Assembly (NCBI RefSeq): GCF_023062595.1 | Contig: NZ_JALLAN010000001.1 | Coordinates: 1-64,000 of the forward strand | DNA: 64,000 nt | Reading direction: 5' to 3' | From: Arthrobacter rhizosphaerae | GTDB taxonomy: Bacteria > Actinomycetota > Actinomycetes > Actinomycetales > Micrococcaceae | In this document: piece after piece, positions 16,635-26,083 of the stretch | How positions within the stretch are numbered: position 1 is the stretch's first letter | How the letters are laid out: every line of letters begins with the position of its first letter | The notes under the pieces: model-generated | What the model was told of the DNA's origin: nothing | Database searches by the model: none | Seen by the model: the letters and a program-made list of their open reading frames with translations, nothing else | Translations under genes and position numbers: made by a program

Positions 16635-17627
16635 CTAGTCAGGAGATGAACCGGGGTCGAACGACACCGGAGCAGGAGCATGCTGAAGGGGTTTGCTGGC
16701 GGGAGTGCTTCCCGGCTGCGGAAGATTGAGGGAGAAATCAGTCAGGCAAGCAGCACCGCCGGACGATGCACCGGATGATTGGCCGCTGCTAGATCCCGAT
16801 CCTGGTGCTGGTGGAATCGCGTCTGGCCCGGGGGGCCCATTGCCACCGCCGTTTGGACCCGTCTCGCCGGAAACGCCAGCCACGCCGGAAGTATCTCCCA
16901 GCGGCATGGATGGCGGCCACAACATGCCACCGACTCCAGAGGCGAAGGCTGTAGTGGCAGTTGAGGTTCCGGCGGAAGAAACAGCGTCAGCGGTCTCCCG
17001 CAAAGCCGATGCCGAATCGTGTTCTGCACCAGAAAGATCAAGGAGATTTGGTCCGGGTACCGGGGGGTCGCCTACCAGCTCCGTTACGAGATCTGCCACA
17101 GGCTCCGGTAAGGTCACGTCGCCATCGGAAATGACGTCCGCGATCGGATCCAGGACGGGTTGCAGAGCCGGAATTGTTTCGCTCGCCGGCGGGATGACGG
17201 CCTCAGCAAGACTGCCGGCCGTATCGTCTACGGCCGCGCTCACCGGCGTAATAACGTTTGTAACTTTCTCAGCAGGAACCACTTGGCTGATAACCGGAAG
17301 ACTGCCCGCGAGATTATCAACGGAACCGGTCAGGCTGCCCACCACCGGCTGCAGCAATCCGTTCGAGCCAGGTGCAGGAGAAGGGGCAGGGGCTTGATCC
17401 GGTGCACGCGAATGCGAGGAAACGGCTGATAAGGCGTCACCGGAAGCTGAGGTCACTGAGGAAACAGACGAAGTGAGTCCGGCGAAAAATGAGTCTGAAT
17501 GAGAGCCGCCGGCGTCGGCGCTGGCCGCAGACGAAGAAAGCGCGAGCCAAGCCACGGCGGCTGCTCCTCCCAGGAGCAGCGAACGCAGGGAAAGGGGCGG
17601 GCGCCATGAAGGCCCGAAAATACCCAT
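16635..17627 (-). CDS. Secreted Pro/Ser/Gly-rich protein of unknown function
   Basis: A 330-residue exported protein. The signal peptide covers about 1-38 (LLLGGAAAVAWLALSSSAASA). The rest is low complexity: Ser/Ala/Val segments with recurring PVV, VVP and PVLDPI motifs, an ETGPNGGGNGPPGPDA Gly/Pro stretch, and a single Cys in ACLTDFSLNLPQ near the end. There is no sortase motif or membrane anchor. GGGAGGGGGG 10 bases upstream fixes the start at 17627 instead of an earlier ATG. It lies 86 bases upstream of the LAKTG gene on the same strand, so the two may be co-expressed surface proteins. Confidence 0.72.
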   Translation of the reverse strand: MGIFGPSWRPPLSLRSLLLGGAAAVAWLALSSSAASADAGGSHSDSFFAGLTSSVSSVTSASGDALSAVSSHSRAPDQAPAPSPAPGSNGLLQPVVGSLTGSVDNLAGSLPVISQVVPAEKVTNVITPVSAAVDDTAGSLAEAVIPPASETIPALQPVLDPIADVISDGDVTLPEPVADLVTELVGDPPVPGPNLLDLSGAEHDSASALRETADAVSSAGTSTATTAFASGVGGMLWPPSMPLGDTSGVAGVSGETGPNGGGNGPPGPDAIPPAPGSGSSSGQSSGASSGGAACLTDFSLNLPQPGSTPASKPLQHAPAPVSFDPGSSPD

Positions 17628-17768
17628 AGATGGTCGCCCCCCTCCCAAATATGACGACTGGCAACAGCGTAAGCCGGTACGCCCGCCAGAGTCCATAGCC
17701 GCACATGAACAAATCTGGCGAATGGAAGAATCTGCGTAGCAAAGCGACGTGAGATCAGCACATCCCGA

Positions 17769-18848
17769 TCAATGGGCGTCGTTAGGGTAGGTGACACCCA
17801 GCTGCGCCCGAACACCGTCAAAAAGCCTCATAACGTTCAGAGAATCATCGAGCGGCATCACGGGGCTTTCCGTCACTCCTTGCTGGATGCACCGGGTGAC
17901 CTCGCGAAGTTCGTATGAATATCCCCGCCCGATGACATCGAAGTGTTCCATCCGGGGCGCCTCGAAGCCGATCTTCACGGTGAGCTCCCGTGGATTGTTG
18001 ATGGATCCGATGGTGTGAAGGTAGCCCAGGCTGCCCGCGACCGTGGCGGCGCGCGGTCCGTGAGCCAAAAGCGATGAGGTGAGCTGGGCCTGGGCACCAT
18101 GGTGGTAGCCGAGCGTCAGCGCGTTTTGGGCGTCCACGCCGTCGTCGTTCACTGAACCGGTGGCACTGACGGTTTGCGGAAAGCCCAAGGTGCCCAATGC
18201 CCAGAGCAGGGGGTAAACGCTGAGATCGAGAAGGGCGCCGCCCCCATCCTTCAAAGCCCAGAGGCGGGCAGTGGGAGTGTATTCAGCCGGGAAGCCGAGA
18301 TCGGCGGTCACCCACTGGATCTGCCCGAGCTCTCCCGACGCGGCAATCTCGAAGGCGCGTTGCATGCTTGGAAGGAAACGGCTCCAGACTGCTTCCATCA
18401 GGAACAGGTTCCGGGACCTTGCCAGGGCGATGAGTTCGGCTGCCTCCCTGGCGTTAATGGTCAGGGCCTTCTCCACAAGGACGTGCTTTCCGGCGTTCAA
18501 TGCGGCCAGGGCGATCTCGAAATGATTGGCGTGCGGAGTGGCCACATAGACCACGTCCACTGAGTCCAGGGCGAGCAACCGCTGGTAGCCGGTGGCGCCG
18601 TCGTCGTCCCCGAACGCGTGGGGAATTCCGAACTGGGCTGCGAACGCGTCCGCGGCGCCTTGGGTGCGCGAGCTGACGGCATGAATTTCGGCGTCGGTCA
18701 GCAGCGCCAGGTCCGTGGACACCGAATTCGCGATCCCGCCCGTGGCGACGATGCCCCAGCGCAATGTACGGCCGGTGGCGGTGCGGGGGTCCTGATCGGG
18801 TTGGCTGAAGAGCCATGGCTTCGCGATGGGGGCAGTCATGGTGCCCAT
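17769..18848 (-). CDS. Gfo/Idh/MocA-family oxidoreductase
   Basis: A 359-residue cytosolic NAD(P)-dependent sugar or polyol dehydrogenase-like protein. The Rossmann start LRWGIVATGGIANSV (about 29-43) carries the GxGxxA-like dinucleotide site. VDVVYVATPHANHFEIALAALNAGKHVLVEKALT contains the EK(A/P) catalytic lysine motif. The C-terminal alpha/beta domain follows. The substrate is unknown; relatives act on trans-dihydrodiols, xylose or inositols. A second ATG three codons in is possible; GAGG is placed well for the first. It is monocistronic and divergent from the efflux adaptor gene. Confidence 0.87.
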   Translation of the reverse strand: MGTMTAPIAKPWLFSQPDQDPRTATGRTLRWGIVATGGIANSVSTDLALLTDAEIHAVSSRTQGAADAFAAQFGIPHAFGDDDGATGYQRLLALDSVDVVYVATPHANHFEIALAALNAGKHVLVEKALTINAREAAELIALARSRNLFLMEAVWSRFLPSMQRAFEIAASGELGQIQWVTADLGFPAEYTPTARLWALKDGGGALLDLSVYPLLWALGTLGFPQTVSATGSVNDDGVDAQNALTLGYHHGAQAQLTSSLLAHGPRAATVAGSLGYLHTIGSINNPRELTVKIGFEAPRMEHFDVIGRGYSYELREVTRCIQQGVTESPVMPLDDSLNVMRLFDGVRAQLGVTYPNDAH

Positions 18849-18978
18849 CTTCTCACTGCCTCGAGGAATGCTTGGGCGTGGTGGGACCCCGCGTCCAATG
18901 GCTATACGCGGCGAGGGTTAGGCTGTGAGGGCATCTCTCGCAGAGAGGTTCTGTGGGGAGTCACCGAATGGAGAAGAG

Positions 18979-20202
18979 ATGAGAGTATTCAGGCGCGTCA
19001 TTTTGCCCGTGGCCTGGTTGGCGGTGTTTGCCGTTATCGCCGTGACACTGGTCAAAATCGCCTTTGTAGACGGCCTGAAGCCCGACGACGCAGTGGCCGG
19101 ACCCAGCGCGCAGGTCGCCATTCCGGTGGTCCAGGCGGCACGGGCCACTGTCACTAATTCGGTGGAAATCAAGGCGACGGTCCAGAGCGACGCTCCTGTC
19201 GGCGTCCGAAGCGCAGCCGCCGGTGTGGTGTCGCACATCTTCCTGGAAGCCGGAGCCAAGGTTGCGCTGGGAGAACGTCTTTACCAGGTCCGCACGGAGC
19301 TTCCGCCGGAACCCATCGAGGAAACGGAACAGAGTACGACGACGGCCGGCGAGCCAGGCGCTTCACCTCCCCGGCAGGTGGCGCGCGTTCCGCTCTATAC
19401 CTATACCGATGTGCTGGCTCCTGTGTCAGGAACCCTGGAAACGATGACCGTCTTGCTGAAGCAGCAGGTGGGCGTGGGCGAAGTGACCGGCACAGTAAAT
19501 CCCGGGACCTTCACTGTTTCCGGTTCCGTCAACGCCGCCCAGCAGTACCGGCTGCTTGCCAAGCCGGGTTCGGCTCTCGTCTCCGTGGTTGGTGGACCGG
19601 CACCTTTCACCTGTCCCACCGTTATATTGAAAAACAACGCTTCCAGTGACACCCCGGCGACAGGTGGCGGCGGTGGCCTCGCCAGTGCAGGCGGGGGAAG
19701 CGTTGGGCGTTCAGTGCCTTACGCCCAAGCCGGCGGCCCTGCTGGAGGAGGGTCAGCGCCAGAGCAGGACAACACGCCTACCGGGACACTTAGCTGCGCC
19801 ATCCCGTCCGGCGTCGAAGTGTTTGCAGGTTTGGGCGCCACTATGACTGTGACGGCGGGGGAGTCCGCGAATGTCGTGACCGTACCGCTTACCGCGGTGC
19901 AGGGCAGTGTCAAGGATGGAATCGTTTGGCTCGCACCAGCGGGAAGCGTCCCCGCCGCAGGTGGCGATGGAGGTCCGGCCGGACCAGGAGCCGCAGGTTC
20001 GGCGGCTGGCCCGCCCGCGGAAGCACCTGCCAATGCAGCGCCGCCGGAACAGCGGAAGGTGCAGCTCGGCCTCAACGACGGCACTGTGGTGGAGATAGTT
20101 TCTGGACTGGCCGAAGGGGAGTCCGTGCTGGAGTTTGTTCCAGGAGCCCCGGCCCAGGAGCAGCCTGGAGCGCAATTCGGTCCCGGCCCGATGGGAGGCT
20201 GA
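18979..20202 (+). CDS. Membrane-fusion/adaptor protein of a MacAB-like ABC exporter
   Basis: 407 residues with one N-terminal membrane anchor (about 5-28) and an extracytoplasmic part. Recognisable pieces are a split lipoyl/barrel-sandwich domain (SAAAGVVSHIFLEAGAKVALGERLYQV; later DVLAPVSGTLETMTVLLKQQVGVGE), a beta-barrel region (VEVFAGLGATMTVTAGE) and a C-terminal module with LGLNDGTVVEIVSGLAEGE. Two Gly/Ala/Pro-rich linkers are inserted at about 235-270 and 330-360. GGAG six bases upstream fixes the ATG. It is first in a three-gene operon with an ATPase and a MacB/FtsX permease. Confidence 0.85.
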   Translation: MRVFRRVILPVAWLAVFAVIAVTLVKIAFVDGLKPDDAVAGPSAQVAIPVVQAARATVTNSVEIKATVQSDAPVGVRSAAAGVVSHIFLEAGAKVALGERLYQVRTELPPEPIEETEQSTTTAGEPGASPPRQVARVPLYTYTDVLAPVSGTLETMTVLLKQQVGVGEVTGTVNPGTFTVSGSVNAAQQYRLLAKPGSALVSVVGGPAPFTCPTVILKNNASSDTPATGGGGGLASAGGGSVGRSVPYAQAGGPAGGGSAPEQDNTPTGTLSCAIPSGVEVFAGLGATMTVTAGESANVVTVPLTAVQGSVKDGIVWLAPAGSVPAAGGDGGPAGPGAAGSAAGPPAEAPANAAPPEQRKVQLGLNDGTVVEIVSGLAEGESVLEFVPGAPAQEQPGAQFGPGPMGG

Positions 20203-20205
20203 GCT

Positions 20206-20913
20206 GTGGAGGAACTCGTCTCCCTGCGAGGAGTAACGCGGACAGTTCTCCTGCCGGACGACCAGGAGCTTCACATTTTGCGCGGTGTGGACCTGACCGT
20301 GAACAGCGGCGACCACACCGCCGTCGTCGGGCGTTCCGGGTGCGGAAAGTCCACGCTGCTGAACCTTTTGGGACTGCTGGATACGCCGACGAGCGGGGAA
20401 CTTCGGTTTCAGGGGACGCCAGTTGAGGAGATCCGCGGCAGCGCAAGGGCGAGGCTTCGCGGCTCGTCAGTAGGCTTCGTCTTCCAGCAGTTCAATCTGC
20501 TGCCGGGGCGCAGTGCCCTGGACAATGTGATCACACCACTCCTCTATGCGGGCCGCTCCCACTTCTGGAAACGGCGGGCACTGGCAATGGACATGCTGGA
20601 CAGGGTTGGCGTGGCCGGCCGGGCAGAGACTTTTCCCAACATGCTCTCCGGCGGAGAACAGCAGCGCGTGGCGATCGCACGCGCACTCGTCCGGGGACCA
20701 CGGCTGATCCTCGCCGACGAACCCACCGGAGCGCTCGACGTCGACACCGGCCAGGCAGTCATGGCCCTTCTCGATACAGTGGCCACCGAATCGGGAGCTG
20801 CCCTGGTGACCATCACGCATGACGTCAATGTGGCGGCCCTTGCGCGTGCCAGCTACCGCCTCGACTCCGGTGTGTTGACGCCGGCCGAGATCCCTGTGGG
20901 AGTGTCCGCATGA
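20206..20913 (+). CDS. ABC exporter ATPase, MacB/LolD type
   Basis: A 235-residue nucleotide-binding protein. Walker A GRSGCGKS (42-49), Q-loop [18 protein letters not shown], signature LSGGEQQR (147-154), Walker [13 protein letters not shown] and switch ITHDVN identify the LolD/MacB subclass that drives mechanotransmission exporters. The GTG start lies 3 bases after the adaptor stop and has GGAGG 6 bases upstream. Its stop overlaps the permease ATG (ATGA). Confidence 0.93.
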   Translation: MEELVSLRGVTRTVLLPDDQELHILRGVDLTVNSGDHTAVVGRSGCGKSTLLNLLGLLDTPTSGELRFQGTPVEEIRGSARARLRGSSVGFVFQQFNLLPGRSALDNVITPLLYAGRSHFWKRRALAMDMLDRVGVAGRAETFPNMLSGGEQQRVAIARALVRGPRLILADEPTGALDVDTGQAVMALLDTVATESGAALVTITHDVNVAALARASYRLDSGVLTPAEIPVGVSA

Positions 20914-22091
20914 CCGGGGTTGTATCCGCACTCGTTGAGGCGTGGCAGGAGTTGCGCATCAACAAAACCCGGATTCTGCTCGCACTCATTGGCGTGGCCC
21001 TCTCCGTAGGGGCGCTCACCTCGGTGGTGGGCGTAGGCGATCTGGCACGTGAGGGGTTCAAGGCAAGCTCCGAGCGCAACGGCGGCCGGTCCGCCACCCT
21101 GGGCCTGGGTGTGTACGGACCAACGATGCCCGATCCGGATAAACTCGAGGAGGCGTACAAGGGCATCATTCAGCGGTATGGCGTGGAGTACTACACCCAC
21201 GTCGGCCAAACCCAGCACGGGTTCCAGTTTCCGTATGGAGTGCAGCAGGTATTCATGCAGCTGGTGGATCCTGGGTACGGAGTGATACACCGCGTAGATG
21301 TGACTACAGGATCATGGTTTGCCGCCAACGACGAAGAGCGATTGGCACCGGCGGTAGTGGTGTCCGAGGCGTTCTATAACGCGGCTGGCAGGCCCAGCCT
21401 GGTTACCCACCCCAAGGTGACCCTTACCGGGGACCCGAAAACCACGGCCGTCATGATCGGCGTTGTCCCGGACCAGCATCCCCAGGCTCCGCCTCAGGCT
21501 TTTATGCTGGTGGGTGCCGCAGAGCGGGCGGGAATCGCAAGCGAAGGCGGACAGTTCAAGTTCTGGGTGCAGGACGCCCAGGCCGGACCCCTCAAGGCTG
21601 CCATCGCTTCAGATCTCCAGCAGCAGTTTCCTGGCATGCAGATTCAGGTTGAGCGTATGGACTACGCCAGCTATGGAGATCCTTTCGCCGTGGCACAACT
21701 TGCCATTGGCGGGGTGGCTGGCCTTGTGCTGCTGTTGGGCGCCGTCGGCATGCTGAACATCTCGATGGTCACTGTGCGCTACCGTGTGCGGGAAATCGGC
21801 ATCCGGCGCAGCTTCGGTGCCACGTCCCGGCGGATCTTCCTCGGCGTCATGATGGAATCGGTAGTGGCCACGGCTGTCGCGGGCGTGATCGGAGTGATGC
21901 TCGGGGTGGCCATTGTGAAGAACCCCTGGATCGAGTCCATGGTTGCCCCCGGCCTCACCGAATATCCTCCCTTCCCCATTGAGGCGGCAATGCTCGGTCT
22001 GGGTGCGGCCGTGCTGGTCGGGGCGCTCGCGGGTGCCATACCGGCAACGGTTGCGGTAAAGGTCAAGGTCATCGACGCCATCCGCTTCTAA
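20910..22091 (+). CDS. ABC exporter permease, MacB/FtsX type
   Basis: A 393-residue permease with one N-terminal membrane helix (ILLALIGVALSVGALTSVVG), a large extracytoplasmic domain (about 45-265) and three C-terminal helices flanking the FtsX core (VRYRVREIGIRRSFGATSRRIFLGVMMESVV). It is half-size, so it works as a dimer with the ATPase and the MacA-like adaptor upstream. The cargo may be a peptide, lipid or antibiotic. Its start overlaps the ATPase stop, and a terminator lies 13 bases after its stop. Confidence 0.9.
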   Translation: MTGVVSALVEAWQELRINKTRILLALIGVALSVGALTSVVGVGDLAREGFKASSERNGGRSATLGLGVYGPTMPDPDKLEEAYKGIIQRYGVEYYTHVGQTQHGFQFPYGVQQVFMQLVDPGYGVIHRVDVTTGSWFAANDEERLAPAVVVSEAFYNAAGRPSLVTHPKVTLTGDPKTTAVMIGVVPDQHPQAPPQAFMLVGAAERAGIASEGGQFKFWVQDAQAGPLKAAIASDLQQQFPGMQIQVERMDYASYGDPFAVAQLAIGGVAGLVLLLGAVGMLNISMVTVRYRVREIGIRRSFGATSRRIFLGVMMESVVATAVAGVIGVMLGVAIVKNPWIESMVAPGLTEYPPFPIEAAMLGLGAAVLVGALAGAIPATVAVKVKVIDAIRF

Positions 22092-22103
22092 CGCCAACGA
22101 CAG

Positions 22104-22141
22104 GGCGGCGGTCCGGGCAGAACCCGGGCCGCCGCCTTTTT
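22104..22141. terminator. Strong terminator between converging ABC operons
   Basis: GGCGGCGGTCCGGG (22104-22117) pairs with 22123-22136 around a CAGAA loop, with a single T-G wobble, followed by five T. It ends the three-gene exporter operon. The opposite operon stops 56 bases away and has no better candidate. Confidence 0.9.
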
Positions 22142-22196
22142 GCTGCCGATCTCTTTTGCCGCCGCGCTCGTTCCTCGAGCCCCGGAAGCGGGGCCT

Positions 22197-22940
22197 TTAG
22201 CCCACGGTTGCCGCAGCCGCCACGGCAGCTGTGCCGGCGGCAGCCGTGCCCTGAGTCTGTTTGGGTGCCGTTTCCTCCGTCAGCCGACCCTGCTGAAGCC
22301 GGAAACGCCTGTCGGTCTTGTTGGCCAGGGAACGGTCATGGGTGACCACCAGGATTGTGGTGTTGTGCTCCCTTCTCAGCGAGTTCAGGAGCTCGATGAT
22401 GTGACCGCCGGTCTGCTCGTCGAGGTTGCCGGTGGGCTCATCCGCGAGAATCAGTTTCGGCTCGTTGGCCAAAGCCCGGGCGATGGCCACGCGCTGTTGT
22501 TCCCCGCCGGAGAGCCTGTTGATCCGGCGATCGTGCCTGTCAACGTCCAATTGCACCTGCTCCAACAACTCTTTGGCCCGTTGCGTGCGGATGGAACGCC
22601 GGACTCCCGCGAACTCCATCGGCAGCATCACATTGTCCAAGGCGGTGAGGTTGGGGATCAGGTTGAACTGCTGGAACACAAAGCCGATGTCCCGCCGTCG
22701 GTATTCCGTCAGTTTGCCGTCGGGCATGCCAGCCAGGCTGACGCCATCTACCACGACGTCTCCGCTGGTGGGTTTGTCGAGCGCCCCGAGCAGGGACAAC
22801 AGGGTGCTCTTGCCGCTTCCGCTCTTGCCCACGATGGACGCGAACGTTCCTTGGGCGAGTTCAAAGCTGACATTGTTGACGGGTTTGATGGTGCGTTCGC
22901 CGCTCTGGAACATGCGGACCAGGTTCTTGACTTCGATCAT
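22197..22940 (-). CDS. ABC exporter ATPase, MacB/LolD type
   Basis: A 247-residue ATPase: Walker A GKSGSGKS (38-45), [19 protein letters not shown]-loop, [16 protein letters not shown] signature, [12 protein letters not shown]alker B and VVTHDRS switch. A non-conserved Ala/Thr tail of about 25 residues ends the protein. It starts 2 bases after the stop of the FtsX-type permease, so the pair is one operon. It is a separate exporter from the convergent MacAB-like set; no adaptor gene accompanies it. Confidence 0.92.
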   Translation of the reverse strand: MIEVKNLVRMFQSGERTIKPVNNVSFELAQGTFASIVGKSGSGKSTLLSLLGALDKPTSGDVVVDGVSLAGMPDGKLTEYRRRDIGFVFQQFNLIPNLTALDNVMLPMEFAGVRRSIRTQRAKELLEQVQLDVDRHDRRINRLSGGEQQRVAIARALANEPKLILADEPTGNLDEQTGGHIIELLNSLRREHNTTILVVTHDRSLANKTDRRFRLQQGRLTEETAPKQTQGTAAAGTAAVAAAATVG

Positions 22941-22942
22941 GG

Positions 22943-24325
22943 CTACTCTCCTCGGAGGACTTCGATGGGACGGATGCGGGCGGTGAGCAAGGCCGGGACC
23001 AACGCCCCGATGATGGCCACACCGAAGACAGCGGCAATGCCGGCAGCTATGACCCCGGGCGAGGCGCTTGCAGTGACGGAGGTCAGCAGTTGATTGGCAC
23101 CACCGAGCGGATCCCCGCCAGGGAATCCGCCTGTGGCGCGACGCACTCCGGGTGCCGCTGTTGTGGTGGTGCTTGAGCCGATGAGGGCGGTGGCAATGCT
23201 CCCGCTGGCAAAGGAGGCGACGGCGGCGCCCACCGCGCTGCCCAAGGTCACCAACACCAGCGCCTCGAGGACAAACTGCAGCCCGATGGTCCTGTTCGGC
23301 GCGCCGATGGCTTTGAGTACTCCGATTTCCTTGCGGCGTTCACGGACCAGCATGACCATGATCAGCAGGATGATCAGGCCGGCGGTACCGAGGGCTGCGA
23401 CGAAGGCTATAAGCGAAATGTTCTTGACGCTGTCCAGCGAGCTGACTGCTGTCTCCAGGTTCCGCTGTCCTTGGGTGACGTCTGCCTTGTCCGTGCCGAG
23501 TGCGGTTTGGAGAGCGGTCTTGGCGGCGTCCACGTTTTCCATGCTGTTTACCGTCACGATCATGGTGGAGAGCTCGCCTGGGAGCGCGGCGAGGGTCTGG
23601 GCCTCCGTGAGGGTGAGGTAAACGGCGTTGTTACCGAACGCCGTGCCTGCATCGAAGAGTCCCGCCACGGTGAAGGTTTGATCGTTGATGGTAAAGGTGG
23701 AGCCCACCTTCAGGCTGTTCTTCTCCGCCAGAGTGGTCCCCAGCAGCGCACTCTTTGATGCCGCCGTGTAATCGCCCAGACCTGAACCCTCCGTGATGTC
23801 CAATGCCTTGCCGGTGCTGTCCACCTCGGCCCCGGTCCCCGTCGCAGTAATAGGCAGGGAAAAGGTGCGGGCCGGTTGGCTTCCCGTGGTTCCGGTCTCC
23901 TGGTTTCGGTTCCCGAGCGTCCCCGCGTCCACCGCCGGGGTGAGGCTGGTGGTCATTGTTGTTGTGGCTTGACCGCCGAAACCCCCGGCGCCGCCTGCTC
24001 CCTGGGCTGCCATCTCCGTAGCGTTCCGAAGCCGGAGGGCCTTTGTACCCACAACTTCAGTCACATTGGGAACTTGGGCGGCTGTGGCTGCTTGTTGGAC
24101 TGTCAACGGTTCCCCGCCGCCTTCAAATCCCTGGCCTCCCGCCGGGTTGACGGTAAGAGTGGTACCGACGGACGCATTCAATTCCGTCACTTTGGCGGTA
24201 ACGGCCTGGTTTGCCACGAGCATGGCAAGAGCCAGCCCGATCGCCACGGCAAGGACAGCCACGACGGCGGTTGTCCTGATTTTGTTTCGGAAGGCATTGC
24301 CTACACTCCGGGCAAGGACGCTCAC
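22943..24325 (-). CDS. ABC exporter permease, FtsX/MacB type
   Basis: 460 residues: an N-terminal helix ([20 protein letters not shown]), a large outer domain (about 45-300) that includes a Gly-rich GGAGGFGGQ stretch, and three C-terminal helices with the FtsX motif [34 protein letters not shown]. An unusual Ser/Thr/Gly-rich insert ([19 protein letters not shown]) lies between helices 3 and 4. GTG start with GAGGAG upstream. It forms a two-gene operon with its ATPase. The substrate is unknown. Confidence 0.9.
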   Translation of the reverse strand: MSVLARSVGNAFRNKIRTTAVVAVLAVAIGLALAMLVANQAVTAKVTELNASVGTTLTVNPAGGQGFEGGGEPLTVQQAATAAQVPNVTEVVGTKALRLRNATEMAAQGAGGAGGFGGQATTTMTTSLTPAVDAGTLGNRNQETGTTGSQPARTFSLPITATGTGAEVDSTGKALDITEGSGLGDYTAASKSALLGTTLAEKNSLKVGSTFTINDQTFTVAGLFDAGTAFGNNAVYLTLTEAQTLAALPGELSTMIVTVNSMENVDAAKTALQTALGTDKADVTQGQRNLETAVSSLDSVKNISLIAFVAALGTAGLIILLIMVMLVRERRKEIGVLKAIGAPNRTIGLQFVLEALVLVTLGSAVGAAVASFASGSIATALIGSSTTTTAAPGVRRATGGFPGGDPLGGANQLLTSVTASASPGVIAAGIAAVFGVAIIGALVPALLTARIRPIEVLRGE

Positions 24326-24469
24326 AGTACTCCTCGAAAATTTGGGCCGGCCGATGGCCTGGCAACTGGTTCAAGACTTCTCCGAAGGGCTGTGTGCGGC
24401 ACCGGGAGAAGCTATGGATTGCCTGTGAGGAGGGATCCGGTCAGCTGGGCAGGTGGTTGCCCGATTGCC

Positions 24470-25995
24470 CTATGCGGCTGCCGGTTCTTTGTAGCGGGCG
24501 CGTTTCAGCGTTTTGGCGCTGTGGAGGAGTGCGCGGCGTTGGTAGTGGAAGGCATGGGTGTAGGAGGACTCGGGTGATGTTCCGCCGGGGAGGGGTGGGG
24601 CGGTGGAGTGGTAGGTGTGGCCGGTGGGGGTGTGGAGTTCGGTGGTGTGTCGTGGGCCGGGCCGGGTGTGGGTGGTCCAGCCGGGGGTTTCTTTGGTGTG
24701 GTTGCAGGCTTCGCAGAGGCCTTGGCCGTTGGTTGTGGTGGTGGTGCCGTTGTGGTGCCAGGGGGTGATGTGGTCCAGGTGGCGGATGGGGGCGTCGCAG
24801 TAGGGGGTGCGGCAGGTGTGGTCCGGGCCTGGATGAAGCGGCGCAGCCCGGGTGGGAAGAGCCGGGCGCGGGAGTCCATCGCGATGAGGTCGCCAGTGCC
24901 GGGGGCGGTGTAGAGCCGGCGTACCCGCACGTTCAGGGGCTTGTTTGCGTCGGGGTCGGTGTCCGGGGGAGTGGCCTCCGGAACCTGTCCGGGGTTGGTG
25001 GGTGTAAGTGCACTGTTCGTGAGGTTGATGGTGTTGCGGGCCCAGGGTGCGGGGATGATGCCGTAGCCGGGCAGGCGTGCGGGTTCGTTGTGGCCGTGGA
25101 GGAGGGTGCGGTCGGTCATGACGAGTTGGATTTCGATGCCGGTGATCCCGCCGGGGGTGCCGGTGATCCGTTCGACGAGGGTGTCGGCCATGATCTGCCC
25201 GCGGGACCGGGTGTCCGCGACACGGATTTCCTCGCCGGTGCCGGTGCCGGTGCCGGTGGTGGTGAGGCTGTTGGCGTGTTGGGTGAGGGCTGCGTGGACG
25301 GCGACTCCTGCGGCGACGGGGAGCAGGGCGGTGAGGTAGGTCATGGTGTCGGGGGCGGGGCGGAGGCTGACGTGCCGGTCCGCCGTGGCGTTGGCTGCGC
25401 GGGTGATCAGGGAGCGGGGATCGATCCGGTAGGCGGCGGTCCGGGCGGCGGCGATGAGGGCGCGGTCCCCGAGGCCGGAGAGGGTGCCGGTGTCTGCTGC
25501 GAGTTGTTCATCGACTGTGCACCTGTCGGCGGCTGTGAGGCAGGCTGTTTCCCTGACCAGGAGGGTGGCGCGCCATTCGTTGAGTTGCCCGGTCTGCAGG
25601 GCGGTGAGGGTGTGGGGCATTTCGGTGGCGAGGGCTTTGGCCAGTCCGAGGAGCCGGGAGCCGCGGGCGGGGGACTCGCGCCGGGCCAGGGCGATCTGCG
25701 CGCCCACGCCTTTCCCGAGCTCGGCCGCGGGGATCCCGGCGTTCCGCTGGGTGCGGCGTTGGTCGGCGTCGAACGCGACGGCGATGCGGGCCTGCAGTGC
25801 TGCGGCGGCTGACTTCAGGTCCTCCAGCTCACGCAACTGCCCGATCAGTCCGGCGCCATCACTGCAGGGACGGACCGCCGCCAGTGCCATCAGCAGATCA
25901 CCCACTGACACGTCCCCCACAGAGACGCCGCCCACGGCGGCTCCGCGGCTGCCCGCTAAAGCGAGTCCCGCCGTCGACCCCTGAATTTCCCCCAT
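24470..25995 (-). pseudogene. DUF222/HNH endonuclease (13E12-type), frameshifted
   Basis: Residues 1 to about 390 in the starting frame form a DUF222 domain ending [12 protein letters not shown]. The frame then turns into a nonsense Pro/Thr-rich tail (stop at 24505). Shifting by one base at about 24823 restores [19 protein letters not shown], then [23 protein letters not shown] and a normal end stopping at 24470. So the HNH nuclease motif (His-Asp-His plus paired Cys) is intact but out of frame, as if one C had been lost from a gtcc-gggc run. Such genes are multicopy in Micrococcaceae. It may be a real inactivation or a sequencing slip. Confidence 0.9.
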
Positions 25996-26083
25996 GGATA
26001 GAGTCTTCCAGGAGGCACCGACATTAAAGGTGTCCCGTGAGCACTAACAGCGCTTGGTCACCTAAAACTCCAAGGAGTACGTC

